Made by a program: the position numbers and the translations under genes
Shown here: piece by piece, positions 30,613 to 39,005 of the stretch
Layout: the number at the start of each line of letters is the position of its first letter
How positions within the stretch are numbered: the stretch's first letter is position 1
The notes under the pieces: generated by a model
Told to the model about the DNA's origin: nothing
Seen by the model: the letters and a program-made list of their open reading frames with translations, nothing else
Databases searched by the model: none
Source: a virus
DNA length: 54,828 bases
IMG/VR virus record: IMGVR_UViG_3300030108_000328
Span: 1-54,828 of that record
Direction: 5' to 3' (one strand)

Positions 30613-30775
30613 TACTAAATTAACTTGGGGTGGTAATCACGACATTGACGAGGATCAAACTTCCCTCTTTGGGGAATACAGCATAGTAACTAACCTAACC
30701 TGTCCTAACTGTGACACATATGTTTTAGTATACTATCCAAGGGAAGAGGAAGAAAATGACAAAAAACTGCACTAG
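30593..30775 (+). CDS. Zinc-ribbon early protein, 60 aa
   Basis: Two CxxC knuckles, CWHC at residues 3-6 and CPNC at residues 37-40, with a strand between: a rubredoxin-like zinc ribbon. Such proteins bind nucleic acid or protein partners. ATG overlaps the previous gene by 20 bases. Confidence 0.65.
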   Translation: MNCWHCDTKLTWGGNHDIDEDQTSLFGEYSIVTNLTCPNCDTYVLVYYPREEEENDKKLH

Positions 30776-30929
30776 TGATACGAGTGAGAACTACTGCACA
30801 ACAAAAGGACTGGGGTGGGCATTTATTATCTGCTCATTTTTAATCCTGGGATTACCTGTGCTGATGTGGTTAGCTCTGGAAGGGGCTGACTGGTACACCA
30901 AGTTTGACTTAATGAACCCGATGTGGTAA
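30756..30929 (+). CDS. Single-TM early protein, 57 aa
   Basis: Reads MTKNCTSDTSENYCTTKGLG then WAFIICSFLILGLPVLMWLA, so one membrane helix at about 21-40, and a Trp/Tyr end (GADWYTKFDLMNPMW). AAGAGGAAGAAA precedes the ATG. Overlaps the zinc-ribbon gene by 20 bases. Unknown. Confidence 0.5.
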   Translation: MTKNCTSDTSENYCTTKGLGWAFIICSFLILGLPVLMWLALEGADWYTKFDLMNPMW

Positions 30930-30933
30930 AGAT

Positions 30934-31071
30934 ATGGATGAAGCAAAAGAATGGCACGTTGACAGGAGGAAGGGAATCTCGAAAGAGATAAGGCCAATGA
31001 CCAAGGAAGAACGACAAAGAGCGAAAGAAAAGGAACAACAGAATGACAGCAGCAGTGAACAGCAACAATGA
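30934..31071 (+). CDS. Small charged early protein, 45 aa
   Basis: Reads MDEAKEWHVDRRKGISKEIR then PMTKEERQRAKEKEQQ. Very polar; overlaps the start of the primase-helicase gene by 29 bases. Borderline, but continues the pattern of overlapping small genes. Confidence 0.4.
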   Translation: MDEAKEWHVDRRKGISKEIRPMTKEERQRAKEKEQQNDSSSEQQQ

Positions 31072-32638
31072 GATTATACATCAACCATGTCCTTTCGAGG
31101 ATTGTGCAAGTTCAGATGCTTTCAGCTACAATCTAGTAACTAAAGTTGGTAAGTGCCACTCCTGTAACAGGGGTTATCCAAACTCAGCAAAAAAGTTTGA
31201 CTGGGCAGAGGCAACATATCCACCACCACTACCCAAGGTAGACTTACGTAACGTCAACGTAATCTCAGGCAGATACGAGGGTATCAGAGGATTAGATGAA
31301 GACGTAGCTAAACTCTACAACATCCAACTACAAATAGGTGAGGGTGGTGAGCCAGTACGGTACGCTTTCAAGTACAAAGATAACGTAAAGTATCGTGGCT
31401 ATCACGAGAAGAAGTTCTGGACTAAAGAGCGTGGGTCACTGACAGAACTATTTGGGCCTGAGTTTAACGCAGGATCTAGTAAACGTATCTACGTTACAGA
31501 GGGTGAGTTTGACGCAGCCAGTCTGTATCAGGTCTTAGGTAAATCCTATCCTGTAAAGTCACTGCCAAGTGCAGCCCTATCAGATAAATTTATTAAGGAT
31601 AACTTTGACTACCTCAACTCTTTCGAGATGGTAGTCTACGCAGGTGAACTAGATCAAGCAGGTCAGGGTGCAGCACAGAAACTGTACAGCATAATGCCTG
31701 AGAAGTTTTACTACGTGCCTATGTCGAAGCACAAGGATGCCAACGAGTTTCTCATGAAGGGTGACGAGTCGGATCTCAAGTGGGCAGCACTCAAGCCACA
31801 GAGATTTGCACCAGACAACTTCTTTGTTGGAGACTTGGAGGTAGAGAAAGCTATCACCACAGAGAACCCTTACGAGTATGTGCCGACAGGACACACTGGT
31901 ATTGATGATAAGATCAGAGGACTGGTGAAGGGTGGACTTACATTCATCAAAGCACTCAGGGGTCAGGGTAAGACTGAGCTAGTCAGATACTTTGAGGTAG
32001 GACTGCTCAAGCAGAACACAAAGCTTGCCCTGTTACACATGGAAGAGATGAAGTCTACAACCTACAGGGCTATGGCAACCTACGAACTAGGATGGAATGT
32101 CAGAACCAAAGAGGATGCAGTGACCACAGGGTTCAGTGAGGATCAAGTTATCAAAGCAGCACAGAAGATGGCAGGTGGTGAGAACACAGTTATCTTTGAA
32201 ATGCGTAGTCATGATGATCCAATGCAACTCTTGGACTACGTTAGACTTGCAGCTACAGTCTATGGTGCAGAGTACATCTTTATAGATCACGTTCAACGTC
32301 TAGCCTACCTGTCAAACTCTGGGGTTGACGCAGCTACTAGCACGTTGACAACTCTTGGATCACGAATGGCGCAGCTTGCCAAAGAATTAAATATAGGTGT
32401 GGTATTTATATCACAGGTCAACGATGATGGACGCACCAAGTATGCAGCATCTCTTGAAGAGGAGGCTATCGTCTGCATAAAACTGAACAGGGATACTGAG
32501 TCAGATGATGATGTGGAAAGAAACACAACACATTTTATTGTAGATAAAAACAGACCTTTTGCCAAATTAGGCAGAGCAGGGTCAGTCTACTACGATCCTG
32601 AGACAACAGTCCTCGAAGAGGTAGTGTTCAACGTATGA
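31043..32638 (+). CDS. T7 gp4-like primase-helicase, 531 aa
   Basis: Unwinds the fork and makes RNA primers. N-terminal zinc-binding part CPFEDC...CHSC (residues about 16-38), TOPRIM primase motifs (YVTEGEFDAASLYQVLG; YAGELDQAGQGA) near residues 150-220, and a C-terminal DnaB/RecA-type helicase: Walker A LRGQGKTELVRYFE (about 310) and Walker B EYIFIDHVQRLAYL (about 410). Length matches T7 gp4 (566). Ends in an ATGA overlap with DNA polymerase, so the two are translated together. Confidence 0.9.
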   Translation: MTAAVNSNNEIIHQPCPFEDCASSDAFSYNLVTKVGKCHSCNRGYPNSAKKFDWAEATYPPPLPKVDLRNVNVISGRYEGIRGLDEDVAKLYNIQLQIGEGGEPVRYAFKYKDNVKYRGYHEKKFWTKERGSLTELFGPEFNAGSSKRIYVTEGEFDAASLYQVLGKSYPVKSLPSAALSDKFIKDNFDYLNSFEMVVYAGELDQAGQGAAQKLYSIMPEKFYYVPMSKHKDANEFLMKGDESDLKWAALKPQRFAPDNFFVGDLEVEKAITTENPYEYVPTGHTGIDDKIRGLVKGGLTFIKALRGQGKTELVRYFEVGLLKQNTKLALLHMEEMKSTTYRAMATYELGWNVRTKEDAVTTGFSEDQVIKAAQKMAGGENTVIFEMRSHDDPMQLLDYVRLAATVYGAEYIFIDHVQRLAYLSNSGVDAATSTLTTLGSRMAQLAKELNIGVVFISQVNDDGRTKYAASLEEEAIVCIKLNRDTESDDDVERNTTHFIVDKNRPFAKLGRAGSVYYDPETTVLEEVVFNV

Positions 32639-34596
32639 GGATTGTCATCAGCGACATAGAAACAAACGGTCTTAACGACAGCGACAAGCTTTGGATCTGT
32701 GGTGGTAAGGATCTTACTACTGGTAAGATTTCAAGGTTCGATAACTGTCACGAAGATCCAGTTGCTAGGCGTGAAGCTATCAAATGGTACGAGTCAGCAG
32801 ATCTAATTGTTGGTCACAACTTTGTACAGTTTGATGCACCCATGTTAAACAAACTACTTCAACCCAGACTGATAGATCCAAGAAAGATTGTAGACACTCT
32901 CCTGATTAGTAGGTTGGTGGACTACGACATTGAGACACCCAAGGGTGCTAAGTTTCCTCACAGCCTACAGGCTTGGGGTATCAGGTTAAACAAACATAAA
33001 GGAGACTTTCATGAGTTTGATAAATTCAGTATCGAAATGGTTGACTACTGGTATCAGGACATCGAGGTTACAGAATCTTTGTTCAATCATTTCAATGATA
33101 TTGTTTGGAGTCCTGATTGGCGTAAGTCTTTAAGGACAGAGCACGATGTACAAATAGAGTTAGTTCGTACACAACACTACGGTTTCTTCTTTGATAAAAC
33201 AAAGGCAGAGTTTCTTCTTAACTCAGTCAAGACAAAAATGGGTACACTAGAGGAGCAGTTCCAAGTAGACTTCCCACCCAAACTTACTGAGGTCAATCGC
33301 ATCAAGTATCGACTCAAGAAAGATGGTGGTGAGATGGCTACAGTTACAAGGGCAAAAGAAAAATATGCCATGACAAACGTAGAGGATGATGACCTCGTTT
33401 GCTTTGACTGGATAGAGTTTAATCCAGGATCTGCAAAGGACAGGATAGATGTTCTCTGGGATGCAGGGTGGAAGCCAGTAGATAAAACAAAGACTGCTAT
33501 CAACTTCTCTCGAAAGAAGATAGGTGATCCATACGGCAAGTCAGTAGCCGCTATGGACGAGGATTTTTACAATCAAAAGAAGAAAGACTTGGACAGGTAC
33601 GGATTCACTGTATCGGAGGCAAACCTTGGCACACTGCCTGAGACAGCACCTACAGGAGCGAAAGCTCTAGCCCAGTGGTTGACACTCGAAGGACGCAGAA
33701 GCTCACTGGTTGAGTGGCTAGGGCAGTGTGGTGACGATTTAAGGATTCATGGTAGGATAAATAACATTGGAGCATGGACTGGACGGTGTGCTCACAAAGA
33801 TCCTAACACTGCTAACATATCCTCTCCGTTTCATGGTGAACCTAAGTCAGCAGTAGATGAAGTAAAGAAACAATTTGATGTGCATCTACGTGCTTGTTGG
33901 ACAGTTCCTTCTGACTCTTGGTTGGTTGGTACAGACGCAGACGGTATTCAACTACGTGTGTTAGCTGACTATCTTTGGAGACACTTTGAAGCAGATCAGT
34001 ATGCACAAGCCATTATGAAGGGAAAGAAAGAGGACGAGACAGACATACACAACGTCAACAAAAAAGCTTTGGATGTACCCAATGGTACGAGGGATATGGC
34101 AAAGACTTTTATCTACGCTTGGTTATTGGGTGCAGGTGTAGCAAAGACTGGTCAGATACTAAAAGTAAACATGAAGGAAGCACAGGCGGCACGTACTCGT
34201 TTCGAGATGAGCATTGATGGTTTGTATAACTTGAAGAATCAACTCGTGCCTTACATTGCAGAGCAAGGGTACTTTACGGGTTATGATGGACGTAAAGTTC
34301 CAGTACCCAACGCACACAAAACACTGGCAGGGATATTGCAGAACGGTGAGGCTTGCTTGATGAAACACAGCCTACTCAAGTGGCATAGTAGAGCCAGACA
34401 GGAAGGGATAAAGTTTAAAATGGTTGGGTTCATCCACGATGAATACCAAGTAGAAGTAACAGGAACAGAGGAGGAAGCTAAAAGATTAGGACAGATACAG
34501 GCAGACTGTATGTTAGAAACTGGTCAAGAGTTAGGGTTTAAAATACCTACTCCAGGATCTTACGACATAGGAAAAAACTGGGCTGAAACCCATTGA
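32635..34596 (+). CDS. Family A DNA polymerase (T7-like), 653 aa
   Basis: Replicative polymerase with proofreading. Exonuclease motifs: ISDIETNGL (D-x-E, residues 7-9), VGHNFVQFDAPML, and YWYQDIEVTE. Polymerase motif A GTDADGIQLRVLADYL, motif B RDMAKTFIYAWLLGAG with Arg486, Lys490 and Tyr494, motif C GFIHDEYQVEV. Tyr494 sits where T7 has Tyr526 and E. coli Pol I Phe762. No thioredoxin-binding insert is obvious and no DnaJ-type insertion as in the SAR116 phage HMO-2011. ATGA overlap with the helicase gene. Confidence 0.93.
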   Translation: MRIVISDIETNGLNDSDKLWICGGKDLTTGKISRFDNCHEDPVARREAIKWYESADLIVGHNFVQFDAPMLNKLLQPRLIDPRKIVDTLLISRLVDYDIETPKGAKFPHSLQAWGIRLNKHKGDFHEFDKFSIEMVDYWYQDIEVTESLFNHFNDIVWSPDWRKSLRTEHDVQIELVRTQHYGFFFDKTKAEFLLNSVKTKMGTLEEQFQVDFPPKLTEVNRIKYRLKKDGGEMATVTRAKEKYAMTNVEDDDLVCFDWIEFNPGSAKDRIDVLWDAGWKPVDKTKTAINFSRKKIGDPYGKSVAAMDEDFYNQKKKDLDRYGFTVSEANLGTLPETAPTGAKALAQWLTLEGRRSSLVEWLGQCGDDLRIHGRINNIGAWTGRCAHKDPNTANISSPFHGEPKSAVDEVKKQFDVHLRACWTVPSDSWLVGTDADGIQLRVLADYLWRHFEADQYAQAIMKGKKEDETDIHNVNKKALDVPNGTRDMAKTFIYAWLLGAGVAKTGQILKVNMKEAQAARTRFEMSIDGLYNLKNQLVPYIAEQGYFTGYDGRKVPVPNAHKTLAGILQNGEACLMKHSLLKWHSRARQEGIKFKMVGFIHDEYQVEVTGTEEEAKRLGQIQADCMLETGQELGFKIPTPGSYDIGKNWAETH

Positions 34597-34650
34597 CAAC
34601 TACAACAAAAAAGATTAAATGTAAAAACAGTAAAAGAAAAGGAGGGCAAT

Positions 34651-35163
34651 ATGCCATCAACACAAATTGATATTAAAGGTACACTCGAATGGGCAAAGGT
34701 CTTTGAGTTAAACAGAGATCACAACGAGTGGAACGAAGATAAAGGGGGTGAGTATAAAGTCACTGTCACCACCGACAAGAAGACAGCAGATGCTTTGAAG
34801 AAAGCAGGATGTCAAAAGAAGATAGAGGAAGTATCTGGCGGTCACAAAATAACCGTAGTGCGTCCTCACGTTGGTTCACAAGACTGGATGGGCGGTGCCC
34901 CAATAGTCGCTGACAAATCAGGTAAAGAATGGAACTTCGAGGAGAAGGGTTTTATCGGAAATGGAAGCAAGGGTATTGTGAAAGTTGAGATATATCCTAC
35001 TGCGGTTGGTTCAGGAACACGCCTAGTAGGACTTCAAGTTCTCGATCATGTGGTTTATGAGGTTGAGGCCCAGTCAGCCTCTGATATGTTCTCAGACCAC
35101 ACGAAGAGTTCTAGTGGTAAGTCTTCCTCCCGAAAAGAACCACAGGACTCTATCCCCTTCTAG
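34651..35163 (+). CDS. ssb: T7 gp2.5-like single-stranded DNA-binding protein, 170 aa
   Basis: An OB-fold-like beta protein (GTLEWAKVFELNRDHNEW, then YKVTVTTDKKTADAL and KITVVRPHVGS) with a flexible Ser/Lys tail ending in DSIPF, the acidic-aromatic tip that SSBs use to bind replication enzymes. Lies right after polymerase. Ribosome site AAAGGAGGGC. Covers ssDNA and recruits polymerase and helicase. Confidence 0.85.
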   Translation: MPSTQIDIKGTLEWAKVFELNRDHNEWNEDKGGEYKVTVTTDKKTADALKKAGCQKKIEEVSGGHKITVVRPHVGSQDWMGGAPIVADKSGKEWNFEEKGFIGNGSKGIVKVEIYPTAVGSGTRLVGLQVLDHVVYEVEAQSASDMFSDHTKSSSGKSSSRKEPQDSIPF

Positions 35164-35193
35164 GTTTTCGTTCCTTTTTACCCTAGAAGAATA

Positions 35194-35230
35194 AGCCCCC
35201 ATCTTTTTCGTTCATTTTTAGGTGGGGGCT
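35194..35230 (+). terminator. Rho-independent terminator after ssb
   Basis: AGCCCCCATC (from 35194) pairs with AGGTGGGGGCT (ending 35230), one mismatch, followed by ATTTTATAAT. The loop carries TTTTCGTTCATTTTTA (35205-35220), a near copy of 35165-35180 (one mismatch, 40 bp apart). It may only partly stop transcription, since more early genes follow. Confidence 0.7.
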
Positions 35231-35256
35231 ATTTTATAATAACAAGGCAGATGATA

Positions 35257-35337
35257 ATGAAACTATTATTACACGTTTTATTTTTGATGTTTGTAGCAGC
35301 TTTTCCATTCATATATATGCTTGTTGCGAGTATTTAG
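35257..35337 (+). CDS. Membrane microprotein, 26 aa
   Basis: Reads MKLLLHVLFLMFVAAFPFIY then MLVASI: one hydrophobic helix. AAGG lies 9 bases upstream; an in-frame ATG at 35251 is possible. Lies between the terminator and the exonuclease gene. Confidence 0.45.
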   Translation: MKLLLHVLFLMFVAAFPFIYMLVASI

Positions 35338-35349
35338 ATAGAGAGATAC

Positions 35350-36135
35350 ATGGACTACAAAAAAGAAATCATAACAGATTTGTCTAACGAAGAGTATCAC
35401 TCTAGAGGTGGTGTATCCTCAAGTGCTGTAAAAGCAGTCTACAAAAAATCACTGGCACACTGGAAGGGTGAGAAGCGTAACTCTAGCAACGCAGCCTTTG
35501 CTATGGGTAGTGCAGTACATGCCAACCTGTTAGAGAAAGAACGCAACCTGGTGGTCAAAGGACCAAAGACTAAATCCAGTGCAGCGTTTAAAGAAATGCA
35601 AGCCAACCTAACTGAGGATCAGATCTTACTCACTGAGGTAGAGTTTAACGTAGCCAACTGTATAACTAGGGGTGCTCTAAACAATCCTGTATGCGCCTCT
35701 CACTTAAATCATCCTAACAGATTAAACGAGATCAGTATCTTTGTAGAAGATCCTATCTCAGGATTAACTTTAAAAACTAGACCAGACTTACTGATAGAAG
35801 AAGAGAACACAGTCTTTGATGTAAAGACAACACAGGATGCTAGTCCAAGAGGTTTCTTAAAAGAGTGCTTAAAGTATGGCTACCTTTTACAAGGTGCTCA
35901 CTACGTTTACACATGTAAGTTAGCAGGTTATGACGTAGATAAATTTTCTTTTATCGCCTGTGAAAAGACTGCACCCTTTCTTTCACACGTACATGTAATG
36001 GGTCAAGACATCATGCACTGGGGTATGAAACAACTGCACAAAACTTTAGCTGTTATTGCAAAAGCAGAAAAAGATTCTGACTACAGCACAGGTTGGGGTG
36101 ACTACACCGTTATTCAAAAACCTGATTGGTTGTAA
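35350..36135 (+). CDS. PD-(D/E)xK exonuclease (RecE/DUF3799-like), 261 aa
   Basis: Has the recombination exonuclease layout: SSSAVKAVYKKSLAHWKG, AFAMGSAVHANLLE, NEISIFVEDPISGLTLKTRPDLLIEE and VFDVKTTQDASPRGF. The nuclease triad is in RPDLL (Asp) and DVKTT (Asp-x-Lys). Produces 3' tails for strand annealing or degrades host DNA. Stands where T7 has its gp6 exonuclease. Confidence 0.8.
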   Translation: MDYKKEIITDLSNEEYHSRGGVSSSAVKAVYKKSLAHWKGEKRNSSNAAFAMGSAVHANLLEKERNLVVKGPKTKSSAAFKEMQANLTEDQILLTEVEFNVANCITRGALNNPVCASHLNHPNRLNEISIFVEDPISGLTLKTRPDLLIEEENTVFDVKTTQDASPRGFLKECLKYGYLLQGAHYVYTCKLAGYDVDKFSFIACEKTAPFLSHVHVMGQDIMHWGMKQLHKTLAVIAKAEKDSDYSTGWGDYTVIQKPDWL

Positions 36136-36141
36136 TCTAAC

Positions 36142-36528
36142 ATGAGCACTAGAGCCAGAGCTTTGAGAGCAGGGTATCGTTCTGGTTTTGAAGATGATAC
36201 GGCAAAGTATCTAAAAGAAAAAGGTGTTGAGTTTACCTACGAGAAAGAACGTATAGAGTGGCTAGACATTAGAACTCGCCACTACACACCTGACTTTATT
36301 TTAAGTAACGGTATTGTCATAGAAACCAAAGGACGTTTCGTATCTAACGACAGACGTAAACATGTTGAGATACGGAAACAGTATCCTGATTTAGATTTAC
36401 GTTTTGTGTTTCAGAACAGTAGAGTTAAGTTGTACAAGGGTGCTAAGTCTTGTTACGCTGACTGGTGTAAACGTCATGGATTTAAATATGCTGATAAGGT
36501 AATACCTGATGAGTGGCTTGAAGAATAA
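36142..36528 (+). CDS. T7 endonuclease I-like Holliday junction resolvase, 128 aa
   Basis: The PD-(D/E)xK core is clear: SGFEDDTAKYLKEKGVEFTY, HYTPDFIL (Asp), GIVIETKGRF (Glu-x-Lys). Size and motif order match T7 gp3. Cuts branched DNA, degrades host DNA and helps clear replication intermediates before packaging. A Cys/Trp C-terminal end (CYADWCKRHGF) is typical. Confidence 0.85.
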   Translation: MSTRARALRAGYRSGFEDDTAKYLKEKGVEFTYEKERIEWLDIRTRHYTPDFILSNGIVIETKGRFVSNDRRKHVEIRKQYPDLDLRFVFQNSRVKLYKGAKSCYADWCKRHGFKYADKVIPDEWLEE

Positions 36529-36570
36529 TCTTGACGGAATGAATTTAATTCTTATAACTTGGAGATTCCT

Positions 36571-36732
36571 GTGTTGTTTGAAATAACAATGCTAGTTAAT
36601 TTAGATCCTGATGCTAACTTTATAGCTTCAGATAAAGACGGTGCAAAGATAGGGCTTGAACAAGTCGTGTCGGATGCAGTGTATGATATTGATGATGTTG
36701 AAATAGTAGAAATATATGTAAAGGAAAAATGA
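36571..36732 (+). CDS. Small acidic conserved protein, 53 aa, GTG start
   Basis: Starts GTG at 36571, six bases after GGAG (a TTG follows it directly). Reads LFEITMLVNLDPDANFIA then SDKDGAKIGLEQVVSDAVYD, a motif I recall in cyanophages and marine phages. ATGA overlap with mazG. Function unknown. Confidence 0.7.
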   Translation: MLFEITMLVNLDPDANFIASDKDGAKIGLEQVVSDAVYDIDDVEIVEIYVKEK

Positions 36733-37109
36733 TGCTAACACGACAAGACTTGGAAGACATGGGATACTTTGAGGCTTTTGAACAAAAAAAACCAATACAC
36801 TTAGATGATTACGCTGAGTGGGTTGAGAACAAGATCGTAACCACTGGTGACAAAAGAATACTAGAAAACACTATGGGATTTATTGGGGAGACTGGTGAGT
36901 TCTTTGAGAAGATAAAGAAACATGTAAGAGATAACACACCACTGGACAAGGATAGTGTTACACTAGAAGCAGGTGATGTAATTTTTTACTTTGTTGCTTT
37001 GTTGAACGTGCTAGATATAAAAGTAGAAAACGTTCTAAGAAAAAATATGGAAAAGTTAGATAGTAGAGAGAAGCGTGATAAAATAAAAGGATCGGGAGAC
37101 TATAGATGA
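36729..37109 (+). CDS. mazG: MazG-like nucleotide pyrophosphohydrolase, 126 aa
   Basis: All-alpha NTP-PPase fold: Glu residues in GFIGETGEFFEKIKKH and the downstream LEAGDVIFYFVALLN (E-x2-D) bind Mg2+. The C-terminus ENVLRKNMEKLDSREKRD is typical of phage MazG. May hydrolyse NTPs or ppGpp-like alarmones to alter host metabolism, or clean the dNTP pool before NrdJ. ATGA overlaps on both sides. Confidence 0.85.
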   Translation: MMLTRQDLEDMGYFEAFEQKKPIHLDDYAEWVENKIVTTGDKRILENTMGFIGETGEFFEKIKKHVRDNTPLDKDSVTLEAGDVIFYFVALLNVLDIKVENVLRKNMEKLDSREKRDKIKGSGDYR

Positions 37110-39004
37110 ATAACTATTTACCAACGGACTATCAATCATTTATTCACACATCAAGGTACGCTAAATACTTCGATGGTAAAGGCAGAGAATCCTGGTCTGA
37201 AACAGTAGACAGATATATGGGTAACGTTGTAGGTTACGACATTGACCACGAAGTTTACAACGAAATAAGAGAAGCTATCCTTGGACTAGAGATCATGCCT
37301 AGCATGAGAGCCATGATGACAGCAGGTGTAGCTTTAGAAAGAGACAACACTGCAGGATACAACTGCAGTTACTTACCCGTAGATGACCCAAAGTCCTTCG
37401 ATGAAGCTATGTTTATTCTCCTCTGTGGTACTGGTGTTGGCTTCAGTGTTGAGAGGCAGTTCATTAACAAGCTTCCCGAAATCCCTGAACTCTTCCAAAG
37501 TGATACTACCATTGTGGTAAAGGACAGCAAGGAGGGGTGGGCTAAAGCGTTCAGACAACTACTGGTGCTCCTATGGGCAGGTGAGATTCCATTGTGGGAT
37601 GTAAGCAGGGTTAGACCTGCAGGTGCAAGACTCAAAACATTTGGCGGTAGAGCCTCTGGCCCTGCTCCTCTTGTGGATCTGTTTAACTTTGCAGTTAAGA
37701 TGTTCAAGGGAGCAGAAGGGCGTAAGTTATCCTCAATAGAGTGTCACGATCTAATGTGTAAGATCGGAGAGATAGTAGTTGTAGGTGGTGTTAGACGTAG
37801 TGCTATGATTAGTCTGTCTAACCTCAGTGATGATCGTATGCGTCACGCTAAGTCTGGTAACTGGTGGGATAACGAACCCCAACGTGCCTTGGCTAACAAC
37901 AGCGTAGCTTACACAGAGAAACCAGATAGTCTGTCCTTCATGCGTGAGTGGATGGCACTAGTAGAATCAGGGAGTGGTGAACGTGGTATATTTAACAGGG
38001 AAGCATCTAAAAAACAGGCTGCAAAAAATGGCAGACGTGATTCGGACTACGACTTTGGAACTAATCCATGCAGTGAAATTATTCTTAGACCGTATCAGTT
38101 CTGTAATCTTACGGAAGTTGTGGTACGAGCCACAGATACGGTGGATGACTTGGCTAGAAAAGTCAGACTCGCCACAATACTTGGGACGATCCAAAGCACG
38201 TACACGAAATTTCCATACCTGCGAAAAGTGTGGACAACGAATACTGAAGAAGAACGTTTGTTGGGTGTGTCACTAACTGGTATTATGGACAACCCAATAA
38301 TGACTACAAAAAATAAAGGACTGGATAAAACACTTGAAAACCTACGTAACGTTGCTGTTGTTACTAACGCTGAGTGGGCTGATCGTCTTGGTATTCCACA
38401 ATCAGCAGCTATCACTTGTGTTAAACCATCAGGAACAGTCTCACAGTTGGTTGACTCTGCCTCTGGTATCCATGCACGTCATTCACCTTATTACATTAGA
38501 ACCGTTAGAGGAGATAACAAAGACCCTCTTACCACCTTCATGAAAGATCAAGGTATTCCTAGTGAGCCTGATGTGTTTAAACCAGATCAGACAACAGTGT
38601 TCTCGTTTCCTGTGAAAGCTCCTAACAAGGCTGTGGTTACATCTGATCTATCTGCTGTTGATCAACTCAATATGTGGTTGATGTATCAGAGAAACTGGTG
38701 TGAGCATAAACCTAGTGTAACAATCAACGTCAAGAAAGATGAGTGGTTTGAAGTTGGAACATTTGTGTATGAACACTTCGATGAAATGTCTGGTGTATCT
38801 TTCTTACCCTACAATGAACACACCTATCAACAGGCTCCGTACCAGGAGATAGATAAAGAAGAATACAAGAACATTCTATCCACTATGCCAAAAACTATTG
38901 ACTGGTCTAGACTCAGCGAGTATGAGAAAGAGGACACTACTAGTTCGAGTCAAACATTTGCTTGCACTGGTGATGTCTGCGAGGTAGTAGATATAGGAGC
39001 ATAA
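37106..39004 (+). CDS. nrdJ: Class II (B12-dependent) ribonucleotide reductase, 632 aa
   Basis: Makes dNTPs from NTPs with adenosylcobalamin, independent of oxygen. The diagnostic residues are all present: Cys87 (NTAGYNCSYLP), the radical-site NPCSEI with Cys322 and Glu324, Cys333 eleven residues on, and C-terminal Cys620/Cys625 (CTGDVC) for thioredoxin-linked re-reduction. The same 11- and 5-residue spacings occur in Lactobacillus RTPR (739 aa), so this is a shorter monomeric type. It needs host cobalamin. ATGA-linked to mazG. Confidence 0.92.
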   Translation: MNNYLPTDYQSFIHTSRYAKYFDGKGRESWSETVDRYMGNVVGYDIDHEVYNEIREAILGLEIMPSMRAMMTAGVALERDNTAGYNCSYLPVDDPKSFDEAMFILLCGTGVGFSVERQFINKLPEIPELFQSDTTIVVKDSKEGWAKAFRQLLVLLWAGEIPLWDVSRVRPAGARLKTFGGRASGPAPLVDLFNFAVKMFKGAEGRKLSSIECHDLMCKIGEIVVVGGVRRSAMISLSNLSDDRMRHAKSGNWWDNEPQRALANNSVAYTEKPDSLSFMREWMALVESGSGERGIFNREASKKQAAKNGRRDSDYDFGTNPCSEIILRPYQFCNLTEVVVRATDTVDDLARKVRLATILGTIQSTYTKFPYLRKVWTTNTEEERLLGVSLTGIMDNPIMTTKNKGLDKTLENLRNVAVVTNAEWADRLGIPQSAAITCVKPSGTVSQLVDSASGIHARHSPYYIRTVRGDNKDPLTTFMKDQGIPSEPDVFKPDQTTVFSFPVKAPNKAVVTSDLSAVDQLNMWLMYQRNWCEHKPSVTINVKKDEWFEVGTFVYEHFDEMSGVSFLPYNEHTYQQAPYQEIDKEEYKNILSTMPKTIDWSRLSEYEKEDTTSSSQTFACTGDVCEVVDIGA

Positions 39005-39005
39005 T

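Noticed and set aside
37369-38543. Several frames of 60-112 codons inside nrdJ
   Set aside because: All are shadows of the long, motif-complete ribonucleotide reductase gene.
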